A stretch of DNA of 64,000 nucleotides from Rhabdophis nuchalis (lineage: Eukaryota; Chordata; Lepidosauria; Squamata; Natricidae): the NCBI GenBank assembly GCA_039707465.1, contig CM077645.1:142973503-143037502 (forward strand). The letters run 5' to 3'. Shown one piece after another: positions 36,218 to 45,818 of this stretch (position 1 is its first letter; every line of letters begins with the position of its first letter). Below the pieces are notes generated by a model. The model was not told the DNA's origin. It worked only from the letters and a program-made list of their open reading frames with translations, and did not search any database. A program made the position numbers and the translations under genes.

Positions 36218-36560
36218 ATAGAACAGAATAGAATTCTTTATTGGCCAAGTGTGATTGGACACACAAGGAATTTTTTCTTTGGTGCATAAGCTCTTAGTGT
36301 ACATAAAATATAAGTGATAAATCACAATCATAATCATAAATACGTTCATCATTTATAAGATATAACCCTTAGTGATAGTTATAAGATGCTAAATAAGCAA
36401 TCAACATAAATGATACTAGGAAACTAAAGAAACAATATAGATTGTAAAGATATAAGCAACAAAGTTATAGTAAGTAGAAAAGGAAATAGGTAATAGGAAG
36501 GATGAGAAGAGCAATAGTAATACAGTCTTAGTAAATATTTTGACAGTGTTGTGGAAATTA
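36218..36560 (-). mobile_element. L2/CR1-type LINE 3' end with AATAG motif
   Basis: The stretch GAACAGAATAGAATTCTTTA then TTGGCCAAGTGTGATTGGAC is a 3' terminal sequence I know as very common in snake genomes; its AATAG tail motif recurs as short (AATAG)n elsewhere in the window. No coding portion remains. Confidence 0.7.
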
Positions 36561-36582
36561 GTTGCTTAGCAGAGTATATGGT

Positions 36583-36623
36583 GTATGTATGTATGTATGT
36601 ATGTATGTATGTATGTATGTATG

Positions 36624-36652
<29 letters not shown>
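36583..36652 (+). repeat. (TATG)n microsatellite
   Basis: About 17 units. Confidence 0.97.
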
Positions 36653-36654
<2 letters not shown>

Positions 36655-36659
36655 TGTTA

Positions 36660-37690
36660 CATTTCAATATAAATGTTGTGCTCAAAGACTACCTGTAGCA
36701 ATATTATTATGGTAGCTCTTTAACCTTAAAAAGACAAACTTTTGACTTGCTAGTTTGAGCTTGTTTTGTCTTTGCTCTTCATTTTCCTTTCTTTATTAGA
36801 AAGAACCAGCTGAGCTTGCTTTTTGGAAAGTAAATATTTGCCTAGAACTCCATTCAAGCATATTTCTCTTGTAATTTATTGAGTTTTGCTCTTTTTTTTG
36901 AACATCTCGTCTTTCTAGCAGGTCATCCAGAGCATCTGGGAGCATGGTTACCAATCCATTTTTGATTAAGAAATGTTCCTTTTCGTCCCTAAGCATTTTT
37001 GCTGTGACTTGGGATGATTAGTTCCTGTAGAATAAATTAGTGATTTCCCAGCTGTTCCTATTTAGTCTTAACTACTGGTGTACTTGTGGGTGTGGATATG
37101 TGAATATGAATGATAGGGTTTAAACCTAATGCATGCTTTGATTTTTGATAATGAGGTGTCATTTTTGTTATTGGGAAAAAACACCATTCTCCTTGGCGAT
37201 TATATTCTGCACCTAAATTAGCCCTTAATATTAAAACAAAGGAGTGTTTACTTTTTGTAATGACTTGATAAAATATTCAGCAGAAAAAAACAAACACAAG
37301 CTTGTTTTTTCTTATGAGCAACTAAAGCTGATTTGTCAGAAAGGATCATTTTCTTCTCTCAACAGACCTGAAATTAATGCGGAAATACTCTATTCCACCT
37401 TAATAATTTTCCTGAATCATTTCTTTATGAGTCCTATGGAGCACTTCCCATATATTCTCCAGAAGCCTGGGGGAAGGATCGATGTGGTCCTTGACCCACT
37501 GCATCAGTGTACCATAATGGCAGCATCCATTATTAGCAGCAGATGTTTGGTAATGACAATTGAGAAGTGACCAAGTATGTGCAGAATCTCTAGAGACAGA
37601 AAGATTTTCCTTTTTCAGATGGTTGCTGCAGCAGAGGTCTCCAAATCTCTCCTGCATCTTTTCTCAAGTCTAGATGGGAGCTGTTGACAA
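36660..37690. other. Interval with no recognised gene
   Basis: The longest frame (37244-37570 plus) has no recognisable domain. Confidence 0.4.
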
Positions 37691-37727
37691 AAATTCTGTA
37701 GAGATTTTCAGCCATCCAGGACATGGC

Positions 37728-38142
37728 TGTCCCAAAGGTGCTTTTACAGGAGGCAATCTTGTTTCTTTGTTTGTTTTAAAAAGGTTTTGCTTCTGATACA
37801 AGAAGCTTCTTGAACTCTGACAGGATAGTGGAGAATGGAAGGGATGAGCACCCTTTGAATAGTGTGGGAGTAGGTATGGATTTCCAGAGGAAATAAATTG
37901 CAGACTACAAGAACCAGGAGCACTACTCAGGTGATCCTGAGGACACAGATAAACCTCCAAGTGCTTCCGCGACCCTCTAAAAGGATGCAGATTACCAGCT
38001 GTCTGAAAGGAATATAAATCCTTCCATTCCCCACTAACCTGTCAGAGCTGAAGAAGCTTCTTGGATGAGAAGCAAAATGTCTTCAAAAGGAAAAAAAACC
38101 CAAGAAAGTCTAGTTGCCTCCTCAAAAAGCACCTTTGGGACA
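37728..38142. mobile_element. Penelope-like element remnant with inverted arms
   Basis: Arms 37728-37822 and 38040-38142 are inverted copies (TGTCCCAAAGGTGCTTTT against AAAAGCACCTTTGGGACA, and GTCAGAG...AGAAGCTTCTTG). The right arm has CTGAAGA at 38048-38054 and a GCTTCT/AGAAGC stem, but AAAA replaces GAAA at 38074-38077, so the hammerhead-like core is damaged. The left arm core is more decayed. Confidence 0.75.
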
Positions 38143-38224
38143 ACCATTGACAACCCAATTGGTCCAATGGTAAAAGTTTACATTCTTACCTGAGCTGTTG
38201 TTGAAGAATCAGAGATGATGATGT

Positions 38225-38800
38225 TATATTCCTTACTAGCTGATAAACCGGTGTTGCCCGGGTATTTATTTATAGGGGGGAAATGTCTGGACCGAACGTA
38301 ATTTCTAATGTTGGATTTTTCCCCTTATCAGAGGGAGCTCCCTTGTGGAGTACTGTGAACTCCACTGCACTGCACAGTAGAAGCCATGTTTACGGCACTA
38401 CAGTAGAAGCCATTTTAAGGCACAACAGGTTATGTCTTAACAGAACCCCCCCCCTACCCCCGAGGGCAGTGATGGATTGCAAATATTTTTACTACCGGTT
38501 CGGGCTCACTCCCACATGTGCTTGTGCATGCACGCAACAGTTCTGTGAATGTGCAGCAGTGTCTGGGCAGGTGGGTGTGGCCTCCAGCTGCCATTACTAT
38601 CGGTTTGGCCAAACCGGACTGAACCAGCAGCAACCCACCACTGCTCGAGTGGTTTTACGGATGTCTCACCCACACAGTATTTGTTTCCAGAGAATAAGTC
38701 ATCTGTGTATCATGTTTGGTTGAAATGGCTGAAAGTGCTCCAGAGTTATGCTGGAACATAAATACATACAGCCTTTATATAGAGAGAAAAAAGAAAAGAA
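38225..38800. mobile_element. Unclassified repeat split by a hAT-type element
   Basis: The start GATAAACCGGTGTTGCCCGG is followed by GTATTTATTTAT, and after the insertion the sequence ends in TACATACAGCCTTTATATAG. The layout suggests a dispersed repeat of unknown class; the terms are tentative. Confidence 0.4.
38467..38643. mobile_element. hAT-type non-autonomous element, 177 bp
   Basis: It begins CAGTGATGGATTGCAAAT and ends AACCCACCACTG. The flanking 8-mers cccgaggg and ctcgagtg agree at 6 of 8. An inner inverted pair, ACTACCGGTTCGG and the AAACCGGACTG region, is typical of its family. Confidence 0.8.
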
Positions 38801-38833
38801 AAGAAGAAGAATAGAATAGAATAGAATATAATA

Positions 38834-38995
38834 GGTTTAGGTTTAGGTTTTATTCGATTTATATACCACTCCTATCTCCCCAATGGACTCAGGGCGGTGC
38901 ACAGGGAATTAAAATGCCACAACAGACAACAATAAATACAATACAACATTAAAATATAATTAAATTAAATAACCTGTGCTAAAATGTTAACTAAA
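38834..38995 (-). mobile_element. CR1 LINE, 3' UTR only
   Basis: It contains the accactcc...actcagggcggtgcacagg motif and AACCTGTGCTAAAAT, read on the minus strand. AGAATAGAATAGAA motifs lie on both sides (38809-38828 and 39001-39014), suggesting insertion into, or duplication of, an AATAG repeat. Confidence 0.85.
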
Positions 38996-39004
38996 AATCT
39001 AGAA

Positions 39005-39597
39005 TAGAATAGAAGGAAGATGAACAAAATAACATTTACTCGGGAGAGGAGCTGCAGAGCTATAGCTTAAGGAGTTTGCCTTGCATGGGCATCACTCCTA
39101 TCATTGGAGACTGCTGGCCAAGTTCTCATCAGCTCATATGCTATAGTAGCCCTGAGAGCAGAAGGAATCTCAAGTTACATGAGTATTGGAAGAAAATGCT
39201 GGCCTTCTGATGAAACTGGCATACTGCCAGATTAGAGAGAGACTCAAATAGATATTTCATAAAAGTGGGTGCCATGACAGAGACCTCAGTGGGTGATATA
39301 TTTACCCATCTATTTTATGTCAAGTGATGAAGGCTAAACAGAGCTAGTGCTCTCTAGATCTAAATATGTGGAGAAGTTAATAAGAGGCTTAGACACTGAT
39401 TTATAGGAGTTGTAGACTACTACTGGGATGGAAACAAGTTGAGGAAAGTTGATTTAAAGCTTTAAAGATCAGTGGTTTTCTTGGAATTAGGCTTAGAAGC
39501 AGCCAGCAACCATGATATCATGCTGGTGTTTTAATTTTTGATGTATTTATCTTTATCCTGCATTAATTGTTCTTATAAATAAGGTGGAGAACATATG
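39005..39597. other. Interval with no recognised gene
   Basis: Nothing supported. Confidence 0.4.
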
Positions 39598-39605
39598 CAA
39601 TACAT

Positions 39606-40096
39606 AGGGGAGGGATTCAGCTAGTTCGGACTGGTTCGGGTGAACAGAATGTTACTTTTACGTCTGGTTTGTCAAACCGGTAGTTCCAAGGAATGGCTGG
39701 CCCCACCCACCCCACTCCACCTCTCCCAGGAGTCTCCGTGCAGCCTGTTTTGGATGCCAGGTAAGTGCAGGGCCTGCGCGGAAGCTCTGGGAGAGCCCAC
39801 CATGCCAACTGCTCAAGACTAATCTCTGAGGTAAAAACTACGGAGACAGGGAGCTGCTTCAAAACGTTTAATACGAACTGAACTAAACTGAGGCAACGAA
39901 CGCCCATCTGACAGCTCTTATATACCTTCGGCTGTCAGACGATTAACCAATAAGGAACCTGTAATTTTCCCACCAACCTGAGTGTGCGTTTTTAGCCAAT
40001 GGGAGTGCTTGGTCGTATGTCCGAGGACTCAGCACCAATGCCCACCCAATAACCAGGCACAGAACCGGTTGCTAAAAAATTTCAATCCCACCCCTG
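39606..40096. mobile_element. hAT-type element with a foreign-looking interior
   Basis: Its ends AGGGGAGGGATTCAGC and AATCCCACCCCTG are flanked by caatacat and caatacac (7 of 8; 39598-39605 and 40097-40104). The middle (about 39800-40030) has no match to the other hAT-type elements and contains CCAATGGGAG and TTATATACC motifs, so it could be an LTR-like or promoter-like insert. Confidence 0.8.
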
Positions 40097-40104
40097 CAAT
40101 ACAC

Positions 40105-40427
40105 CTTCCTCCTCCTATTTTTCCCACAACAACAACAACCCTGTGACATTAGGTGGACTGAGAGAGAGAGAGAGAGTGACTGCCACGCTGCCTCAGGTGG
40201 GACCAGAACTAAACCTGGTTTCTAGTCTCATGTACTAGTCCAAACTGATCCAAGCCTGTTCTGCTCCTGTAGACAGAGGCATTCACATCCAAGAAGTATC
40301 AAGATATAAGTAATCAGGATATGCCCAAGACCTGTGTAACAGTAGCCACTCATACTTTTTCAAGAAATGTACCATTTTGCTTCCTAAAAGCAAGGTTAGC
40401 AACCAACCACACATCTTTGCTAGCGGG
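40105..40427. other. Interval with no recognised gene
   Basis: Short (CAA) and (GA) runs only. Confidence 0.4.
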
Positions 40428-40435
40428 TTCATTCC

Positions 40436-40637
40436 AGGGGTGAAATTCAGCAGGTTCTGACAGGTTCTGGAGAACCAGTAGCAAACATTTTGAGTAGTTC
40501 AGAGAACTGGAAAATACCATCTGTGGCTGGCCTCAGAGTAGGGTGGGAACGGAAATTTTGCAGTATCCTTCCCCTGCAACGCCCACCAAGCCACGCCCAC
40601 AGAATTGGTAGTTTAAAAAAAATGAATTTCACCACTG
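40436..40637. mobile_element. hAT-type non-autonomous element, 202 bp
   Basis: Ends CAGGGGTGAAATTCAGC and GAATTTCACCACTG carry a perfect 8-bp duplication gttcattc (40428-40435 and 40638-40645). Confidence 0.93.
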
Positions 40638-40645
40638 GTTCATTC

Positions 40646-41421
40646 TTTATAGGAATAATAAACCATTGTTATTATTCTTAATTCTGAGCAGAGTAATTTT
40701 TTGTGTGTTAACACCTAGACATGACAGATTGATTTCAAACAGCTTTTTGAAAAAGAATTTTTAGATTTATGCTAATCTGACCCCACTCCTCTAAGATCTT
40801 TCCATTTTCTAGGAGGTAGAAGGCATAATTGCCTATGACTTCTTGATTACTGTGGCAAATCTTTCATCTCATACTTCAGAGTGAATTTCATTTTGGTTCT
40901 TCTGGCACAAATGTATTCACATTAACGGAAGGCTTTCACTTCTATCTTCTCAATACAGGCATGTTGCTTCCTGATCACTGCAAGCCTGGTTTAACTTCTA
41001 TTTTATTATCCCTGTATGTTTTAGTTCCCTTGTATTTAAGCAGCCTTGCATTTTCCATTTCCCTCCCCTGCTTTAAAGAGACTTCTAAAGCCTTCCCTTT
41101 CATTACATCCTTCCTTACTTTGTATCAATAATTACCTGTCATTTTACATTTTTGGCCTTTCTAGTGTTATATCTGCTCTTTCTCCTTTGTATTCAGTTTA
41201 AGTAATACAGATATTACTTCCTAGTTCTAGCTAATGAAAAATAGTTTCTATATGACCATATTGATTTCTTGCTAATCTTTTTTTTTTTTTTTTTTTGCTT
41301 TCCCAGAATGGCTTTCGATTAACAATTCTGTTTGTTAGTCAGCTATGAAAAGGTCATGTATAGGTGATGTAAATAAGCTGTGGTAATCAGATATATGAGT
41401 GGTAAAAATAAGATTTTGAGG
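40646..41421. other. AT-rich interval with a T run
   Basis: A run of 17 T lies near 41280-41296. Nothing else recognised. Confidence 0.4.
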
Positions 41422-41429
41422 CCCCAAAG

Positions 41430-41626
41430 CAGGGGTTTAATTCAGCAAGTTCTGACAGGTTCTGGAGAACTGGTAGCGGAAATTTTGAGTAGTTCATAAA
41501 GCCAGCAATTACCACCTCTGGCTGGCCCCAGAGTGGGGTGGGAATGGAGATTTTGCAGTATTGTTCCCTTGCCACACCCATCAAGCCCACAGAACCAATA
41601 GTAAAAAAGAATGAATTTCACCATTG
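41430..41626. mobile_element. hAT-type non-autonomous element, 197 bp
   Basis: Same subfamily as 40436-40637. Perfect 8-bp duplication ccccaaag (41422-41429 and 41627-41634). Confidence 0.93.
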
Positions 41627-41634
41627 CCCCAAAG

Positions 41635-42310
41635 AATATCTAAAGGCTGCCACATCTGGGGGAGGTGGCAACTGACATGGAGAGGAATCCACTGGTTTCA
41701 CTAAATTGATTCACAAGATTGAAAACCTATTGAGCCTCACCTTATCCTGTAATCTCATACAGCTGCTCCTCAGGCTACCAGATCATGTGGCAAGAAGAAA
41801 AGAGTACGTTTTAAGATGGGTTTATTAAACTTCTGAAAGTGCACTGAATCCATGTTTAAAAACATGGAGAAGAAGTCAAGTAGGTAATAGGATGAAGAAA
41901 CGGAAGAGAGATTCTATTTCCCATATGTCCCCATATACGTGTGTCAGCATTTTTTCTGGGAATTTTTTGCAGAAGAGCCCTAAATCCATAACTGTGTATA
42001 AATGAAGGATGAGAAGATGGAAAATATTGGCAATCTAAAGAGAGAAAGGGCTCTCCTACTACACTGAATAAGCTGCCCATCTATATGCCATTTTCAGAGC
42101 TATTGTCTATTGAGTCTGTGGAGTGGTCATTCTAGCATTCTACCAAGAATGGTCCCACTCATCTACAGGTTAGGGTTTGACAGATAGCTAAATCCACAAA
42201 CTACTTATTTTGTTCACAAGCCATACTTCCATATTCCATTAGGAAGAGTAGTTGGTGGACATTTTTTCTGTTGGTCCTCCAGTGGCTATACTTAGGTAGT
42301 CCCAAATTAA
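41635..42310. other. Interval with no recognised gene
   Basis: Nothing supported. Confidence 0.4.
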
Positions 42311-42468
42311 ATACAGGTGGTCCTACCTGGACCTAGGACAACAATTGAGCCCTAAATTTCTATTATTAAGTGAGATGCTTGTTAAGTGAGTTTTGTCCCA
42401 GTTTACAACATTTGTTGCCACAGTTGTTAAGTGAAACACTGCAATTGATAAGTTAGTAACTTGGTTGT
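42311..42468. mobile_element. MITE-like repeat (ACAGGTGGTCCT family), cut by the copia LTR
   Basis: It starts ACAGGTGGTCCT and carries the family motifs tgttaagtgagttttg and ttaagtgaaacactgcaatt, then stops at the copia LTR. Its other half was not found to the right, so the joint is not a simple insertion or the right side is lost. Confidence 0.65.
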
Positions 42469-42909
42469 TGTTAGGATATTCAGCCTTATATTGGGTTGAC
42501 AATATATATGAGCCTATGTTCTTAAGAAGTTATGTAGCTTTAAGAACTGAACTAAATTCTGATTGTGTTTGATTGGCTGTGCTGCTCAGCATTACCATAT
42601 AATCAAGGTCAGGAACCCTGATCATTCTCTGTTTGATCCCTGTTTGATTCCTTGTGATCCTGTGTTTTTCCGGATTGCCGTTGAAGAAGAAGGATGAGGT
42701 TTTGTTTGCATCACTATAAGATAAACTCTGTTTGATGTAGGACTGTTATCATTGTTTGAGAAGTTAGTCGGAAGAAGCATTTTAGTTGCTACAAAGTAAA
42801 GACTATTTATTTTCTTACTATCACTGTATTAGAGTTTGTTTGTGGTTTACAGCAACGCATCTCTTTACTGCCCGGTGAATTACACTATTCCGCATTTATT
42901 TTGCTAACA
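42469..42909 (+). repeat. Ty1/copia-type 5' long terminal repeat
   Basis: It spans 441 bp, begins TGTTAGGATATTC and ends TTGCTAACA, so it has TG...CA termini inside the short inverted TGTTAG/CTAACA. It matches the reverse copy at 23998-24436. A leader with repeated ctggtt..gggcccagag motifs follows. No primer-binding site was assigned. Confidence 0.88.
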
Positions 42910-43865
42910 TGGTTAAGGGACCAGAGTCTTAACACTGGTTCTGAACCCAGAGTTGCTAACATTGGTTATGGGCCCAGACTGCACAGTGTAAATACCGTTT
43001 TACAGTTATAGAGGAGTTGCTGAGCACAACAAACTACTCTAGTGAAGATGGCACAAGTCCAGGGTCCAAATTTGTCAGTCATTAGACGGCTGGATCGCAC
43101 CAACTACGTTTCCTGGTCCACCAAGTGCAGTTTGCTGTTGCGCAGTGACGGGCTATGGGAGGTTGTGGTGAATCCACTGGACGTGACCGCCTGGAGCGAG
43201 GATAATACTGAAGATGCCAGAAAACTTGCAGAGTTTAAGCAAAACAACGAAAGGGCACTTTGCATCATAGGCTTAAAACTTGATGATTCCCAGCTAGTGA
43301 ATATTCGGGGTGAAGTTTCTGCTGCAACATGCTGGGATAATTTAAGGAGACTGTATGTTCGTGACACTGTAGGAGCACACATACATTTAACCAGAAGACT
43401 GTTTAGGACAAAGCTCAGCAAGGAAGGAGACATGTTAGCTCATATGTTAGCTCATCAAATTTCTAAATTTCTAAACTAAAAATATTAACTGCATGAAGGA
43501 CATGTTTCTAGAGTTGCAAGAAAAGAGACTGACTTTTACAGACCAGCACCAGGTGTACATACTGCTATCATGACGCTGTGGTAACATCATTTGAAGTGCT
43601 GCCTCAACAAGAACTTACATTAGCCAACATTTCTTCGCATCTGTTAGAAGAGTCAAGACGGCGAGTGGAAAGGCAACAACTTAGAGCTGAGCCAGAAACT
43701 GTTGATGTAAATGTAAATGTAAATAACCATGTATATACTGTAAAATGTTTTAATTGTGGGGAAAAGGGCCATATAGCTAAATATTGTAAAAGAGGTAAAC
43801 CACAAAACATGGTTAGAGAGAAGAAGCATCATTTATCTGAAATTAAATATGCTTCTTACGTGTGA
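42910..43865 (+). pseudogene. Ty1/copia-type leader and broken gag with zinc knuckle
   Basis: Gag forms the particle and packages the element RNA. The first frame, 43042-43479, has the copia Gag N-terminal pattern (LDRTNYVSWSTKCSLLL, LVNIRGEVSAATCWDNL) and the second, 43578-43865, holds a CCHC zinc knuckle (CFNCGEKGHIAKYC). A stop near 43477 and a frame change in 43480-43590 break the gene. Nothing like protease, integrase or reverse transcriptase follows, so the element is truncated after the knuckle. Copia elements are sparse in amniotes, which makes this a noteworthy remnant. It is a retrotransposon, not a host gene. Confidence 0.85.
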
Positions 43866-43869
43866 TTGA

Positions 43870-45660
43870 TAATATGTTATTGCCAGACTATTCATATAAG
43901 TTGTATCAATGATAAAACTATTCTAAATAAAAGCAGCAACAGGTTTTTTTTCTAAATAAAAGCATTGATCTTTCAGATTCACTCTTTACCCTACAAGGCC
44001 ATACTTGTCCTGTTGGAAGTGTTTAAAAGTTACATATATCAAAGTGACTTACAAATAGCCAACAATCATAAATAGGCCCACAAAAATTGTGTGTGTGTGT
44101 GTATGTAATAAATCCATATAATTTATTATGTTTTTAATTTATGAATGCTGATTACACTATTTTGATAGGAACTGCACCCCAAAAAACAGCATAGAAACAG
44201 AATAAATGAATACATTTTAATTCATTAGTTGAGGTGCATAGCAAGCCAAAGGCAAGTATATGTTTTAGACAGAATCGATTCCATATTGATTTTAAATGAT
44301 ATTCAAGACTTTGTGGACTGATCAACAGCATTTGATCTTAGGCAATTTTTACCATTTGATTCTTGTTGGATATGCTATGTGATGACTACAGCTTATCTGG
44401 TGAGGCTCATTGCCAAAGAAAACAGTTTAAACTTACTGTGCACATCTGGCTGAGCTGCTGTATGAACAAAAATCCCCAGAGCACCAAGTTTATATGAAGA
44501 CACATTATGTATAATTGTTTTTGTTTTTCTAGTTACTGAGAATGAATGAGTTTGACTTAAGTATTGTGCCAGAGTTATTCTTTCCACCTTTCACTGCAAT
44601 TGTAACAAAATTAAAGAGCTGAAAGGAAGGTCTGATATATCACAATAGTGTGAGAAGCTACTGAAATCTTACATAAATCTCAGGTTTTCATAAAGTTGGG
44701 CATAACGTAGATGTGATGGTTTAAGCCAGTCTTCAAGGTATCACAATACAGATAGGTAAAAGCTTTTGTTGCTTATTTTACGAAGGATGTACATGATACC
44801 AAGCTTTGGCACAAGAAATCATTTTTCAATATATCAAGCAAAACACACAGACCAGAGTAGCATCAAAGGGGGCTTCTTCTGAAATGATCTGAAGGCTTTA
44901 ATTTGAATCCAGCATGTTTTCAAAAAGTCATTTGCTTTTCAGTACCTTTCTGATGCTCAGCAATGTACTTCTACAAAAAATATCTATATATAATGACTGC
45001 TTATTTGCATGAAACACTGACAAGCTGTATTGATTAATTGTTCTACGTTCTGCAGAAAACATTTAAAATATTTTTTTTCAACACACACAAAACACATTCA
45101 GGTTTTGGGTGGGAGAATTAGCAGCGTATTAAGATGATCAATTACACTTCTTTACTGTTACTGTTTTGGAATAGAAAAACGAAGGAAATTACCCAGGCTA
45201 TTTTTAAATTACACATTGATAACTCCATGTATTTTCTTGACACTGTCCTTCATATTTTTTTAATGACCTGTGCCATTTACATGCTTTCTCCTTTAAATTG
45301 TTTTTCTGTCAAGAGAAATGCTCGAATACAAAGTCTATCTGCTCCTTTAATACCTTTTGCAGTCTACATGTGACACGTAATGTAGCTTTACCAAAATAAC
45401 AAAAGAAAAACTAATCTTTTTCTCCCTATGGGCATGATTGTACACAACATCTGATAACTTGGATTGGATAAACGACAAGTTGAAGTCATCACAGCATTAA
45501 TATTTAGGCAAATGTTTGTTGACAGACCCTTCTTCAGTTTCTATATAGAATTTATGTAACAGGAAAAAATATCCTCCAATATGAAATATGAAGGAAGATA
45601 GTGTAATCTAGGACATGTGCCTTTTTCTTGGCAGTCCCAATGCACTTTCCTTCAAAATCC
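43870..45660. other. Interval with no recognised gene
   Basis: AT-rich; a short (GT)n run is at about 44090-44103. The copia element does not continue here. Confidence 0.4.
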
Positions 45661-45668
45661 TACCTATT

Positions 45669-45818
45669 ATTTCTTCTTCTTCTTCTTCTTCTTCTTCTTC
45701 TTCTTCTTCTTCTTCTTCTTCTTCTTCTTCTTCTTCTTCTTCTTCTTCTTCTTCTTCTTCTTCTTCTTCTTCTTCTTCTTCTTCTTCTTCTTCTTCTTCT
45801 TCTTCTTCTTCTTCTTCC
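45669..45818 (+). repeat. (TTC)n microsatellite, the (GAA)n tail of an RTE element
   Basis: About 50 TTC units without interruption. On the minus strand they follow the RTE 3' end GTCCGATGATGGATATGGAA. Poly-S, poly-F, poly-L and poly-E frames over it are artefacts. Confidence 0.96.

Noticed and set aside
38835..38853. Interstitial telomere-like repeat (TTTAGG)
   Set aside because: Only two to three units and not the vertebrate TTAGGG register; best seen as part of the CR1 tail region.
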